The notes: generated by a model from the sequence alone, not told the origin. Counted from the stretch's first letter, positions 1 through 10,287 are shown. The stretch: 64,000 nt of DNA from Microbispora sp. ZYX-F-249 (GCF_039649665.1 NZ_JBDJAW010000035.1:1-64000); one strand, 5' to 3'. Numbers and translations: made by a program.

Positions 1-876
1 CGTGCCGAGCCCGAGCAGGCGCACGGCGTTGTCCTTCAGAATCTTGGGGCGGACCTCGGGCTTGATCTCGAGCTTGTCGAAGTCGGCGAGCCAGCGGTCC
101 GGCGTGATCACGGGGTAGTCGGAGCCGAAGAGCACCTTGTCCTTCAGCAGCGTGTTGGCGTACCGCACGAGCTGCGGCGGGAAGTACTTCGGCGACCAGC
201 CCGACAGGTCGATGTAGACGTACGGCTTGTGCGTGGCGACCGCCAGCGCCTCGTCCTGCCAGGGGAACGACGGATGGGCCAGGATGATCCGCAGCTCGGG
301 GAAGTCCACGGCCACGTCGTCCACCAGCATGGGATTGCCGTACTTGAGCCGGATGCCGCCCCCGCCGGGGACGCCCGCGCCGATGCCGGTCTGGCCGGTG
401 TGGAACAGCGCCGGGACGCCCAGCTCCTCGATCGCCTCGTACAGCGGGTACGCCACGGGGTCGTTGGGGGCGATGCCCTGGATGCTCGGGTGGAACTTGA
501 ACCCGCGCACGCCGTGCTCCTCGACCAGCCGCCGCGCCTCGCGCGCGCCCGCGCGGCCCTTCCACGGATCGACGCTGGCGAACGGGATCAGCACGTCGGC
601 GTGCTCGGCGCAGCTGTCCGCCACCTCCTCGTTGGAGATGCGCGGGTGCCCGGTGGCGTGCTCGGCGTCCACGGTGAACACCACCGCGGCCATCTTCCGC
701 TCCCGGTAGTACGCGGCCATCTCCGGGATCGTGGGCTGGCGGTGCCCGTGGGCCTTGAAGTAGTCCTCCGAGGCGCCGAACAGCTCGGGGCTCAGCGAGC
801 CGTGCCCGTCCTTGGAGATCTCGGCGTGGGTGTGGACGTCGATCGCGACCAGATCGGCGACGTTCATGGCGGCCAT
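1..876 (-). CDS. Amidohydrolase_2 family metal-dependent hydrolase (partial, C-terminus outside window)
   Basis: The product is a TIM-barrel metal hydrolase. The N-terminus carries the metal motif IDVHTHAE near residue 18, and a late FGSDYP segment supplies the usual catalytic Asp region. It starts at the ATG at 876, two bases after the stop of the upstream dehydrogenase gene, so the two are translationally coupled. All 292 visible codons are open and no stop is reached. Members of this family include the retro-Claisen hydrolases that cleave beta-ketoacyl-CoA in p-hydroxycinnamate catabolism (CouO type). The SDR partner immediately upstream would supply such a beta-ketoacyl-CoA, so this role is inferred. 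A decarboxylase of the ACMSD type is the main alternative. Confidence 0.75.
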   Translation of the reverse strand, partial: MAAMNVADLVAIDVHTHAEISKDGHGSLSPELFGASEDYFKAHGHRQPTIPEMAAYYRERKMAAVVFTVDAEHATGHPRISNEEVADSCAEHADVLIPFASVDPWKGRAGAREARRLVEEHGVRGFKFHPSIQGIAPNDPVAYPLYEAIEELGVPALFHTGQTGIGAGVPGGGGIRLKYGNPMLVDDVAVDFPELRIILAHPSFPWQDEALAVATHKPYVYIDLSGWSPKYFPPQLVRYANTLLKDKVLFGSDYPVITPDRWLADFDKLEIKPEVRPKILKDNAVRLLGLGT

Positions 877-877
877 G

Positions 878-1804
878 TCAGGCCCCCTGCGCGTCCGAGG
901 CCGGGGCCTTGGGCGCGGGGATGCCGTACGTCTCCGGCTCGGCGCCGACGCCCGACTGCCAGGAGGCGGCGATGCTCTCGGCCGTCCAGCCGCCGTCGGC
1001 GAACGCGACGGCCTTCTCGCCGGGATGCGACCACAGCGCGAGGCGGTCGCCGCCGATCCCGATCGCCTGGCCGGTCACCCCCGCGGAGGCGTCCGAGGCG
1101 AGGAACACGACGAGCCCCGCCACGTCCTCGACCGTGCCCAGCCCCTCGTCCTTGCGCAGCCACTCGGGGAAGGGCGTCCCGGTCCGCTCGGACTCCTCGA
1201 TGATCGGCGCGAACACGGGAATCGTCTTGGTCATCTCCGTGGCCGCCACCGGGACGACCGCGTTCACCGTGATGTTCGCCCTGGCCAGCTCCATCGCCCA
1301 GGTCCTGGCCATCGCCACGATGCCGGCCTTGGCCGCCGCGTAGTTGGTCTGCCCGAAGTTCCCGCGCTGGCCCGCCGGCGACGAGATCAGGATCAGCCGG
1401 CCACCGGTCCCCTGCTCACGCATCCGGATCGCCGCCGCCCGCGCGCAGGTGAACGTGCCGCGCAGGTGCACGTCGATCACCGCGTCGAAGTCGTCGTCCG
1501 ACATCTTCCACAGCACCCGGTCGCGCAGGATGCCCGCGTTGGTCACCATCACGTCGAGCCGGCCGAACTCCTTCACGGCCGTGTCGACCAGCCGGTCGGC
1601 CACCTCGGCGGAGCCGACCGGGGCGACGACGCTCCGCGCGGTGCCGCCGCCGGCGGTGATGGCCTCGACGACCTGCGCCGCCGCCTCGGCGTCCACGTCG
1701 TTGACGACCACCGCCGCTCCGGACGCGGCCAGTGCCTCGGCGTACGCGCGGCCGAGCCCTCGGCCCGCACCTGTGACGACGGCGACCTTGCCGGAAAGAT
1801 CCAT
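878..1804 (-). CDS. Short-chain dehydrogenase/reductase, probable 3-hydroxyacyl-CoA dehydrogenase
   Basis: This 308-residue SDR opens with VTGAGRGLGRAYAEAL (Rossmann TGxxxGxG) and has VVVND, NAG, a catalytic Ser in LISSPAG and YAAAK as the Tyr-Lys pair. A C-terminal extension of about 50 residues follows the usual SDR core. That form is seen in the 3-hydroxyacyl-CoA dehydrogenases paired with amidohydrolases in aromatic side-chain shortening. It starts at the ATG at 1804, preceded by a purine-rich AGGGGGAA site. It has its own promoter (see 1840-1869) and is followed without a gap by the amidohydrolase gene. Oxidation of a 3-hydroxyacyl-CoA to the beta-keto form is inferred from that pairing; the SDR fold itself is certain. 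Confidence 0.85.
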   Translation of the reverse strand: MDLSGKVAVVTGAGRGLGRAYAEALAASGAAVVVNDVDAEAAAQVVEAITAGGGTARSVVAPVGSAEVADRLVDTAVKEFGRLDVMVTNAGILRDRVLWKMSDDDFDAVIDVHLRGTFTCARAAAIRMREQGTGGRLILISSPAGQRGNFGQTNYAAAKAGIVAMARTWAMELARANITVNAVVPVAATEMTKTIPVFAPIIEESERTGTPFPEWLRKDEGLGTVEDVAGLVVFLASDASAGVTGQAIGIGGDRLALWSHPGEKAVAFADGGWTAESIAASWQSGVGAEPETYGIPAPKAPASDAQGA

Positions 1805-1839
1805 GGGATTCCCCCTGAGTTGTACGGCGATTGATTCGG

Positions 1840-1869
1840 AATATAAGACACTCTTGTGACGACCGTCAA
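1840..1869 (-). promoter_or_regulatory. Candidate sigma-70 promoter for the SDR/amidohydrolase unit
   Basis: On the minus strand a TTGACG hexamer (1864-1869) is followed after 17 bases by TTATAT (1841-1846), or after 18 by TATATT (1840-1845). This is a near-consensus housekeeping promoter about 40 bases before the SDR start. It lies in the 131-base gap after the dehydratase gene, so the SDR pair can be transcribed independently of the upstream cluster. Confidence 0.55.
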
Positions 1870-1935
1870 AGATTTGCCCAACGTGAACGCGACACTGATC
1901 CCGCGCGGCGAAGCGGAGCCGGTGAACGACCGAGG

Positions 1936-3183
1936 TCAGGCCAGGACGACGTTCTCCAGCCACTGACCGATGCGCTTGACGACCTCGTCGCCGAAGGTGC
2001 GGGCGTCGACGTTGTCGGCGTGGATCTCGATCACCGGGAAGCCGGCCGCCTCCAGCGCCCTGGCGGTGAAATAGCTGCCGCGGGGGTCGTCGGAGACCAG
2101 GTGGACCACGCCGTCGATGCCGTGCAGGCGGGCCTCCTTCACGTACCACTCGCTCGACCACGGCGGGGTGTAGAGCTGGTCGCCGAAGGCGGCGAAGCGT
2201 GCCGCCAGCGCTCTCATGGGGTCGTCGCCGTAGCGGATGTACCCGTCGGCGGCGATGGCCAGGTACATCGACCAGACGAACACCGCGCCGTACTCGTCCT
2301 GGAAGCGTTGGTAGAAGCCCATGTCGTACCAGAGGCCCCGGCCGATCCACATCAGCCGGGCCCGCTCGTCCGGGCACGCGGCCCGGCCCGTGTCGACCCG
2401 CTCGCGCACCTCCTCGTAGAAGCGCCTGGCGATGTCCCTGGCCCACTCGGTGCCGCGGTGCCATTGCGGGAGCATGACGCTGGGGATGCTGTCGACGACG
2501 CCGAGCGGCGCGGGCCGGGTGCGGGCGATGAGGTCGCGGGTCTTCCTGTTCCACTCCTCCTGCTCGTTGACCAGGGCCATCACCTCGCGGAAGCGGGACT
2601 CGCTGAACCGCCTGCCGGTGGTGGTCTCCAGGAACCTGACGAGGTTCTCCAGCTCCGCGGTGAGCAGGTCCAGCCTGGCCGGGCCCACGGCCTGCTCCCA
2701 GCGGTGCGGCATCAGCTCCCACCAGTTGGCGGGGACCTCGTTCTCGGCGGCGCTCTCCAGCGGGTAGAAGGTGACCCCGGGCTCGTGCCCCCAGATGTCG
2801 AAGACCTTGCGGGTGATGTCACCGGTGGCGTCACCGACGACGATGTCCGGCTTCGGCAGGCCGCCCCACGGGCCCGCCTCCGGTTCCGGATCGAACGCGG
2901 AGCCGAGGGTGACCGAGTTGTACTGCTCGGAGTAGTCGGGGTAGCCGCGCTGCCGCACCAGCTCCAGGTAGTGCCCCGAACGCTGCTTGGCGGCCACCAG
3001 GGACGCCCACCACTGGCTGACGGCGTACGGGATGTCCATCGTGCGGAAGATCTCGTGCGGGACGTCCGCGTTCAGCAGGGCGAACGGCTCTCCGGCGGCG
3101 ACCCGCCGCCGCAGGTCGGCGAACCATTCGCGCTGGTGCCTGCCCGCCTCGGCCGCCGTGGCGAGGGATTTCACACTGCGCAT
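1936..3183 (-). CDS. 2-hydroxyacyl-CoA dehydratase (HgdB/BcrC-like) family protein, cysteine-poor subunit
   Basis: This 415-residue protein has the fold signature of 2-hydroxyacyl-CoA dehydratase / benzoyl-CoA reductase subunits: an N-terminal RHQREWF stretch, PDIVVGDATGD, and a C-terminal FPVIEIHADNVDARTF segment. Family members normally hold a [4Fe-4S] cluster through three conserved Cys. Here the equivalent positions read SEQYNSV, ATGDITRK and SDDPRGS. The whole protein has a single Cys, in AACPDE near residue 277, which is not a ligand position. The gene overlaps the other subunit by 13 bases and starts at the ATG at 3183 behind AAGGA. Function is unclear: dehydration by the ketyl-radical mechanism would need the missing cluster. 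Confidence 0.75.
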   Translation of the reverse strand: MRSVKSLATAAEAGRHQREWFADLRRRVAAGEPFALLNADVPHEIFRTMDIPYAVSQWWASLVAAKQRSGHYLELVRQRGYPDYSEQYNSVTLGSAFDPEPEAGPWGGLPKPDIVVGDATGDITRKVFDIWGHEPGVTFYPLESAAENEVPANWWELMPHRWEQAVGPARLDLLTAELENLVRFLETTTGRRFSESRFREVMALVNEQEEWNRKTRDLIARTRPAPLGVVDSIPSVMLPQWHRGTEWARDIARRFYEEVRERVDTGRAACPDERARLMWIGRGLWYDMGFYQRFQDEYGAVFVWSMYLAIAADGYIRYGDDPMRALAARFAAFGDQLYTPPWSSEWYVKEARLHGIDGVVHLVSDDPRGSYFTARALEAAGFPVIEIHADNVDARTFGDEVVKRIGQWLENVVLA

Positions 3184-4283
3184 GGGTGTTCCTTCCGCAG
3201 GGCGGTCAGGTCGGCACGCCCGTAGTCCTGGCGCTCCAGCAGCACGGCGGGGATGTCGAGCGCCGCGCGCTGCGCCGGGAAGTCCCAGGCCGGGGCCTCG
3301 TCGCCGATTCTGGAATAGGCGACGAAGAGCTCGGCCCGGCAGTCCCGTACGGCCCGCGCCGCGTGGGCGGCGCGCTCGCTCACCGTGGCCCGGTGGGCGG
3401 TCGGGCCGCTGTGGTGGTAGTGCTCGGCCAGCGCGTCCAGGCCCGCCGCGCCGACCGGCTCCCTGAGGAAGAGGTCGCCGAAGGAGTGGTCCTCGCCGAC
3501 GATCACGTAGCCCTCGGACTCGACGGCCTCGTACACGTGCGGCGTGTCGTGGTCGCTGCCGCTCAGGAAGACGCGCCGCCCGGCGTGTTCCGGGAGCTGT
3601 CCCGCCTCGGCCAGCAGCCGTTCCAGCAGCGCGATGTGCTCGTCCACGGGCAGGGCCGCGCCCGCCACCGCGAGGAACTGCCGTCCCGTCAGGCGGGCGG
3701 GCACGGCCCGGCGCAGCTCGGCGACGGCGGCCAGCAGCCGGCGCCGCTCGTCGTGCGCCGCCACCGCCCCGGCCAGGTCGAGGGGGCGGCCGGTCCAGGC
3801 CTCGAGTCTGGCCGCGAACTCGCCGATCCTGCGGCGGTTGTACCGCGCGGTCGTGCGGTGCGGCAGGTGCAGGATGTCCACGAGGTACACCTCGGGCAGT
3901 CCCGTGCCCGGCTCGACGCGGCGCAGCTCGCGCAGCGCGTAGAACAGCCGCAGGGACGCCTCGCAGTCGTGCGAGACCACGATGCGGTCCAGGTCGCCGA
4001 AGGACCCGGCGAGCAGCCGGGTGAGCACCGAGCGGGCCGCCGGGTCCACCCCGCGGCCCAGGTAGCGGTCGCCGAGCTCGGAGCCGGAGTCCGGGTCGCC
4101 GGTGAGCCGGACCGCGCGGACCCCCGCCGCGGTCAGCAGTTCGACGGGCACGTCCGCCCCGACGTAGCCGACGACCGGCGTCCGGTCGCCGGCCGGGCCC
4201 TTCGAGGCGGCCGGGGAGGCCGGGGGGCGGGGTGCGCCGCGCCGGGCGTACGCCTCCTCCAGCGCGGCAAGTGCCGTGGGCAT
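3171..4283 (-). CDS. 2-hydroxyacyl-CoA dehydratase family protein, second subunit
   Basis: This 370-residue protein is the partner subunit of the HgdB/BcrC family. Its core shows VVGYVGADVPVELL, DLDRIVVSHDCEASL and a closing AALDIPAVLLERQDY. Only the Cys in SHDCEAS matches one of the three usual cluster ligands. The other two sites read GVDPAARS, where CP-vrs is expected, and YSRIGDEAP, where KFCDP is expected. It starts at the ATG at 4283, one base after the stop of the CoA-transferase gene, and overlaps the next gene. The archerase-type activator ATPase (HgdC/FldI) that normally accompanies these enzymes is not seen in the window. The protein is probably a heteromeric partner of the downstream gene product. 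Confidence 0.72.
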   Translation of the reverse strand: MPTALAALEEAYARRGAPRPPASPAASKGPAGDRTPVVGYVGADVPVELLTAAGVRAVRLTGDPDSGSELGDRYLGRGVDPAARSVLTRLLAGSFGDLDRIVVSHDCEASLRLFYALRELRRVEPGTGLPEVYLVDILHLPHRTTARYNRRRIGEFAARLEAWTGRPLDLAGAVAAHDERRRLLAAVAELRRAVPARLTGRQFLAVAGAALPVDEHIALLERLLAEAGQLPEHAGRRVFLSGSDHDTPHVYEAVESEGYVIVGEDHSFGDLFLREPVGAAGLDALAEHYHHSGPTAHRATVSERAAHAARAVRDCRAELFVAYSRIGDEAPAWDFPAQRAALDIPAVLLERQDYGRADLTALRKEHPCAV

Positions 4284-4284
4284 C

Positions 4285-5523
4285 TCAGATCACCCCCTCC
4301 TCGGCCAGTGCCTTGAGCTCGTCGTCGGAGTAGCCGAGCAGGCCGCCGTAGATCTCGGCGTTGTGCTCGCCGAGGCCGGGCGCCGGGCGATCGAGCCCCG
4401 CCTCCGAAGCGGAGAAGCGGATCGGCACCCCGGTCCCGTACAGGTCCCCCTGGCGGCCGTGACTCGGATGCTCCAGCGGCACGACCTCCTCGCGCTCCAG
4501 CACGAGCGGGTCGCGCACGGCGTCGCCGGGCTCGCGCACCTCGGCCGCGGGGACCCCGTGGCGGGCGAGCAGATCGAGGACCACGGCGAGCGGGCGGTCC
4601 CCCGCCCACGAGGCCACCAGCTCGTGCAGCTCTGCGGCGTTGGCCACGCGCGCGTCCCGCGTGGCGAAGCGCGGGTCCGCGGCCAGATCGTCGCGTCCCA
4701 TCGCCGTGAACAGGCCGCGGGCGAACGCGTCGGTGGGGCCGCACAGCGCGAACCAGCCGTCCGCGGCCGGGAACGTTCCGAACGGCGCCAGCCTGGGCAC
4801 GGTCGTCCCCGTGCGCATGGGCAGGCCCAGCTTCTCGTAGGCGTCGAACGGCTCGCACGCCACCAGCGAGGTCAGCGCCCCCAGCATGGACACGTCCACG
4901 TGCTGGCCCTGGCCGGTCGCGTCGGCCCGCAGCACCGCGGCGAGCGTGCCGATCACCGCGTACAGCGGCGCGACCAGGTCGCCCACCGGCAGCCCGAAGC
5001 GGACCGGCGGCTCACCGGGCGCGCCCGCGGTCATCATCACGCCGCTGAGCGCCTGGACGATGGTGTCCATCGCCTTGCCCGAGCCGGGACCGCCCTGCGC
5101 GCCGAAGCCGCTGATCGACGTGCAGACGATGCGCGGGTTGATCGCACTGGCCCAGTCGTGCCCGATGCCGAGCCGCGCCGTGACGCCGGCGCTGTAGTTG
5201 TCGATCATGATGTCCGCCTCCCTGACCAGACCGGCCAGGATGTCGCGGGCCTTGGGGTGCTTGAGGTTGAGCGTGACGCTCTGCTTGTTGCGGCCCCGCA
5301 GGAGCATCGACACGGACATGTCGTCGTCCCCCTGGCGCGCCAGCGTCAGCCCGTCCGCGCCGAGATAGGGGGCGTTGTTGCGGGAGCTGTCGCCGCCGGT
5401 CAGCGGGTTCTCCACCTTGATCACGCGGGCGCCGAGCCCGGCCAGCAGCAGAGTCGCGTACGGCCCGGACAGTGCGGTGGTCAGATCGATCACCGTGCGG
5501 CCGGCGAGCGGACGGTCAGTCAC
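4285..5523 (-). CDS. Type III CoA-transferase (CaiB/BaiF family)
   Basis: This 412-residue protein matches the family III CoA-transferases: an N-terminal DLTTALSGPYATLLLAGLGA, VIKVENP, the catalytic-Asp region in NAPYLGAD to ADIMIDNYS, GFGAQGG, and a C-terminal LGEHNAEIYG. Such enzymes move CoA from an acyl-CoA donor to a carboxylic acid. In the phenyllactate (Fld) and hydroxyisocaproate (Had) systems the transferase activates the 2-hydroxy acid for the adjacent dehydratase, which is the order seen here. The start is a GTG at 5523, overlapping the CapA gene end by 8 bases. The substrate cannot be read from the sequence. Confidence 0.9.
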   Translation of the reverse strand: MTDRPLAGRTVIDLTTALSGPYATLLLAGLGARVIKVENPLTGGDSSRNNAPYLGADGLTLARQGDDDMSVSMLLRGRNKQSVTLNLKHPKARDILAGLVREADIMIDNYSAGVTARLGIGHDWASAINPRIVCTSISGFGAQGGPGSGKAMDTIVQALSGVMMTAGAPGEPPVRFGLPVGDLVAPLYAVIGTLAAVLRADATGQGQHVDVSMLGALTSLVACEPFDAYEKLGLPMRTGTTVPRLAPFGTFPAADGWFALCGPTDAFARGLFTAMGRDDLAADPRFATRDARVANAAELHELVASWAGDRPLAVVLDLLARHGVPAAEVREPGDAVRDPLVLEREEVVPLEHPSHGRQGDLYGTGVPIRFSASEAGLDRPAPGLGEHNAEIYGGLLGYSDDELKALAEEGVI

Positions 5524-6633
5524 GCAGCACCACCTCGTTTCCCTCCCAGTGGAACTCCGTCTTCAGACCCGCCTGCCGGGTGATGTGCTCGATGTACGAC
5601 ACGACCCGCCGCCCCTCCTCGTCGTCGCCGAGCGGCACCGGACGGCCCGCGCCGTCGATCCAGCAGGGCACGAGGCCCGCCGAGACGAGGCCGTCCCGGT
5701 CGAACCGGCAGACCGCGATCGCGGTGTTCCGGCTCTCGGGGTGGAAGGGGTAGTACGGCATGCCGGGGTCGGGCGCGAAGCCGTACAGCTCGACTCTGCG
5801 GCGCGCCCACTCGGCCCGTTCGCCCGCGTCGCCCGTGGTGGGCGTCAACGCGTGGGTGACGGTCACGAAATTGCCCAGGCCGTGGTAGATCGGCCTGCCG
5901 CGGTACATCTCGACGCCGCGCATGATGTGGGCGTGGTGGGCGAACACGGCGTGCGCGCCGGCGTCGATCGCGGCGTGCGCGACGGGCCGCTCGTACATCG
6001 CCAGCACGGCGGGCGTGTGCCCGACGCCCTTGTGCATCGACACCGTCACGATGTCGGCCTCGGCGGCCAGGGCCGCCACGTCCTCGGCCATCCGCTCCAG
6101 GGAGGCGGGGTCGGCGAAGGTGTAGACGGCGGGCGGCCCGCCGGGGCTGGCATGGTCGAGTTCGTAGTGGGTCAGCACCTTGACGTACGCGCAGCCGGGC
6201 TTGCGGCTGGTCGCCCACGACTCGCGGGGGCCGACGCAGTTGTAGCTGAGCACCCCTACCCGCAGGCCGTCGCGCTCCACCACGGCGGGACGGCGGGCCT
6301 CCTCGAGGGTCATGCCTGCGCCCGCGGTGATCAGACCGGCCTCGGTCGCGTACTTGATCGTGTCGGCCACCCCCTGGTCGCCGACGTCGTAGACGTGGTT
6401 GCCCGCGAGCGTCACGACGTGGAAGCCGGCGTCCGCGACCGCGGCGAGCGCCGCGGGATCGGCGGGCGGAGCGGGGACGTCGGTGCTGACCTGGGCGGTG
6501 GACGTGCTGTGGGGCACCTCGATGTGGCCGATCACCACATCGCCCCGGCCCAGCGTCTCCCGGGCCGGGGCGAAGAAGGACGCGGGGTCGGGCTCGTCGA
6601 CGACGAGGTCGCCGACGGCCATTACCGTGAAGC

Positions 6634-6637
<4 letters not shown>
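5516..6637 (-). CDS. CapA-like (poly-gamma-glutamate synthesis) metallophosphatase-fold protein
   Basis: The 373-residue product is a CapA/PGA_cap family protein. It has an early [11 protein letters not shown] metal site, [16 protein letters not shown] (the GNH motif), VSMHKGV and [16 protein letters not shown]. The preferred start is TTG at 6637, which overlaps the stop of the ABC ATPase gene (TTGA) and follows an AGGAGG site. The ATG at 6622 is an alternative. No signal peptide or membrane anchor is visible, so the protein is probably cytoplasmic, unlike classical capsule CapA. Its place between an amino-acid-type transporter and CoA-ester enzymes suggests a hydrolase or ligase step on the imported compound, but that is inference. 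Confidence 0.8.
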
Positions 6638-7448
<811 letters not shown>

Positions 7449-7452
<4 letters not shown>

Positions 7453-8324
7453 CGCTGCCCCTTTCCGAAGTGCCGCTCCAGGCGCCGCTGGCCGAGCGAG
7501 AGGCCGACGACCACCACCAGGTACCAGGCGCACGCGACGATCAGCAGCGGCACGACCTCGTAGGTCCTGTTGTAGATCACCTGCACCGAGTACAGCAGGT
7601 CGGTCATCGCGATCACGCTGACCAGCGAGGTGCCCTTGAGCACGGTGATGAACTGGCTGCCGGTGGGCGGGACGATCACGCGCATCGCCTGCGGGAGCAC
7701 GACCTTGACGAAGCTCTGCCTGGCGGTGAATCCCATCGCCCGGGCCGCGTCGCGCTGGCCGCCGTCCACCGCCGTGATGCCGGCCCTGACGATCTCGGCC
7801 ATGTACGCGGCCTCGTGCAGGGTGAGCCCGATGATGGCCGCGGTCAGCGAGCTGATCACGGAGTTGGTCGGCCACGAGACGAAGGTCGGGCCGAACGGCA
7901 CGCCCAACGAGATCCGCGGCAGCAGGTAGCTCAGGTTGAACCAGAAGATCAGCTGGACCAGGGGCGGGATGCTGCGGAAGACCGTGACGTAGACGGTGCA
8001 CGCCCAGACCACCGGCCGGAAGCCGCTCATCCTGCCCACCTCGAGGAGCACCCCGAGAACGCTGCCCAGCACCATCGCGATGACGGTGAGCAGCAGCGAC
8101 GTGCCCAGGCCGCGCAGGATGTTCGGGTCGAACAGGTACCTGCCGACCACCGGCCATCCGAACTTCGGGTTGGTGACGACGAACCAGGCGAACTGCGCCA
8201 CGAGCACGAGCAGCACGGCTCCGGCCACCCAGCGAAGGGGGCGGATGCGCGGACGGGCGGCGGCGACGTCCACGGCCTGTGGCGCCCCGGCCTGTGGTGC
8301 CATCGTCTGTGGTGCCACGCTCAT
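7449..8324 (-). CDS. Polar amino acid-type ABC transporter permease
   Basis: This 291-residue inner-membrane permease has an N-terminal hydrophobic segment (about residues 32-50) and further spans. The HisM-type EAA loop near [13 protein letters not shown] is followed by [17 protein letters not shown], which contacts the ATPase. The start is the ATG at 8324, overlapping the binding-protein stop as ATGA. Only one permease gene is present, so a homodimer is expected. The 20 or so residues before the first span are rich in Pro, Ala and Gln and look cytoplasmic. Confidence 0.92.
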
Positions 8325-9214
8325 TGCGTCGCCGCGGTGTTCATCTTGGGCTCCGGCACCGCCACCTTCTGGAGCCCGTACTTGTCCATGATCTTCTTGT
8401 ACTCGCCGTTCTTGAAGATCTCCTTGAACGCGTCGAGCATGACCGGGCCGAGCCCGCTGGACTTGGGCACGAGCATCGCCAGCTGGTCGACGCCGGCGCC
8501 CTGCTCCTCGGTCTGCGTGACGTACGTGAAGGCGTCCTTCTCCTTGGAGAGCACGTCGAGCGCGGCGCTCTCGGTCATGCCGGCGGCGTCGGCGCGGCCG
8601 GACTTGGCGGCGAGGATGGTGCCGTTCGTGTCGGCGAAGCCGATGAACTCCATGGCCGGCTTGCCCTGCTTGGCGCACCATTCGGTCAGGCGCTTGGCCT
8701 GGTCCTCCACGATGCTGCCGGCGGTGCCGGCGACGCGCTTGCCGCAGAGGTCGTCCGAGCTCTTGATGGCCGAGGACCCGGCCTTGGGGATCAGGTAGGA
8801 GGTCCGGGTGACCATCCACACGAGCGCGTCGAACTGCTTCTCACGCTCGGCGCTGTCCTTGACCGGACCGTTGAAGGCGTCGTATCGGGAGGCGAGCATG
8901 CCGGACAGCGCCGCGGGCAGACCGCTGACGATCGAGATCTCGGTGCGGACCCCGAGCACCTTGCCGAGGGCGTCCTGCAACTCCTTGTCGATGCCCGTGA
9001 CGGTCTTGCCATCGTTGGCGACGATCCGATAGGGCGGGTGGGAATCCCCGGCAAATCGGATGACGCCCGCTTCCTTGATGCTGTCGGGCAGGGCGTCGTA
9101 CAGAGCCGTCGCGCCGGCCGGCCGCTCCGTCTCACCGTCACCTCCGCCGCAGGCTGCGACACTGGCGAGGGCCAAAGCCGCCGCACCCGCGAGGATGGTC
9201 CTGGGCATTCTCAT
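8321..9214 (-). CDS. Extracellular solute-binding lipoprotein of the amino acid-type ABC transporter
   Basis: This 297-residue protein begins with a lipoprotein signal (MRMPRT, a hydrophobic run, lipobox VAAC at about residue 22) and continues as a family 3 solute-binding protein: [29 protein letters not shown], and a [15 protein letters not shown] hinge. The ATG at 9214 is chosen because GGAAGGA lies six bases upstream. It is the first gene of the minus-strand cluster and should set the specificity of the importer. Two Cys in the mature domain (LCGKR and TEWCAK) could form a disulfide. Confidence 0.9.
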   Translation of the reverse strand: MRMPRTILAGAAALALASVAACGGGDGETERPAGATALYDALPDSIKEAGVIRFAGDSHPPYRIVANDGKTVTGIDKELQDALGKVLGVRTEISIVSGLPAALSGMLASRYDAFNGPVKDSAEREKQFDALVWMVTRTSYLIPKAGSSAIKSSDDLCGKRVAGTAGSIVEDQAKRLTEWCAKQGKPAMEFIGFADTNGTILAAKSGRADAAGMTESAALDVLSKEKDAFTYVTQTEEQGAGVDQLAMLVPKSSGLGPVMLDAFKEIFKNGEYKKIMDKYGLQKVAVPEPKMNTAATQ

Positions 9215-9274
9215 GGTGGTCCTTCCGCGACCAGGTAATGCTGCATTTAACTTTGCGGTCGTGGAGATAAGTGT

Positions 9275-9300
9275 CACACCTAGGGATGCACACCTGTCAA
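9275..9300 (-). promoter_or_regulatory. Candidate promoter/operator of the transporter-catabolic cluster
   Basis: The 149-base gap between the first PaaX gene and the binding-protein gene holds two copies of CACACCT (plus-strand 9275-9281 and 9289-9295), 14 bases apart. The second overlaps a perfect TTGACA -35 hexamer on the minus strand (9295-9300). No good -10 hexamer is seen at the usual distance. A repeat overlapping a -35 box next to two PaaX-type regulators suggests a repressor site, but the binding protein is not known. Confidence 0.35.
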
Positions 9301-9363
9301 GAGGCGGTTGTGCAGCGGAGACGTGCGGGGCGGCCGGAGCGCCGCCCCGTCGCTGGGGAGCGG

Positions 9364-10287
9364 TCAGGTGAGCGCGAGGATGGAGCTGGTCCGGTGATGG
9401 GCGACCAGCTCGGCCAGCCCGGGTTCGAACTCCGCGACGATCTGCTTGACGCGGAACTCGGCGAGCGGCCCGAGGGTGTCGTAGATCTCCACGAACAGAT
9501 TCCGGGCCGCCGCACGCGGCCAGTCGGCGGGCAGCAGCTCCGCGGGCAGATCGGGGTCGTGGTTGGGGAACGTCCGCCAGGTGTCCATGATCCCCGTACG
9601 CGCCACCAGCGCCTCGGACGCGCCGACCACGCCCCTGCGGACGCGCTCCAGAAGAGGTGAGTGCTGCGCCACGAACTCCTCGTAGGTGCGCCGGAGCTGA
9701 TCGAAGTCCCAGGCCTCCCGGGGGGCGCGCATGCCCGGCAGATCGAGTGCCTCGGCGCGGAAGATCGTCGACATGGGGATCTCCATCTCGGCCAGCACCG
9801 CCGCCGCGCTGTCGGCGTTCGCGGTCGGCGAGACCCACAACCCGTCGTAGAGCGGGGCGAAGCCGAGCCAGCGCAGCCGGGCGCGCAGCGCGTGGCGCAG
9901 GTCGCGCTGCTCCTCGGAGATGGAGAACGCCGCCATCACCCATTGCCCGTCCCACGCGCCCTGCTCCAGGCCGAAGGACATGATCCGCTGCCGCCCTTCC
10001 AGCATCACGGCGGCGGCCCGATCCGTCAGGCGATAGTAGGTACGCCGCCCGACCTTGGACGACTCCAGCAGATCCCGCTTGGTCAGGCGGCTGAGCGCGG
10101 CCCGGGCCGCCACGGCGGAGACGCCGAACTCCTCGGTCAGCCGCACCAGGGCCGCGGACGGCAGCTGCTCAGGCCGGCTGATCCAGTAGTCCCCGAGAAG
10201 CGTCGTGATCAGGTGTTGCGGGGGTGCGCCCACCTGGAAGCGCGGGAAGTCGAGGTCCTCTGCCTCGGACCTTTCACCATCATTCAC
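9364..10287 (-). CDS. PaaX-family transcriptional regulator (copy 1)
   Basis: This 307-residue protein has the three-part PaaX layout. The N-terminal winged helix runs from LITTLLGDYW to ARAALSRLTKRDLLESSKVGRRTYYRLT. A central ferredoxin-like domain follows with WDGQWVMAAFSISEEQRDLR, then a C-terminal helical domain with AELLPADWPRAAARNLF. PaaX proteins repress aromatic acid pathways and respond to the CoA ester. It lies directly upstream of the transporter/CoA-transferase cluster and on the same strand, so it may control it. Confidence 0.88.
   Translation of the reverse strand: MNDGERSEAEDLDFPRFQVGAPPQHLITTLLGDYWISRPEQLPSAALVRLTEEFGVSAVAARAALSRLTKRDLLESSKVGRRTYYRLTDRAAAVMLEGRQRIMSFGLEQGAWDGQWVMAAFSISEEQRDLRHALRARLRWLGFAPLYDGLWVSPTANADSAAAVLAEMEIPMSTIFRAEALDLPGMRAPREAWDFDQLRRTYEEFVAQHSPLLERVRRGVVGASEALVARTGIMDTWRTFPNHDPDLPAELLPADWPRAAARNLFVEIYDTLGPLAEFRVKQIVAEFEPGLAELVAHHRTSSILALT

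Noticed and set aside
878..2722. Single long protein covering the SDR and sequence upstream
   Set aside because: The extra N-terminal part is antisense-frame noise over the dehydratase gene. A promoter and ribosome site support the ATG at 1804.
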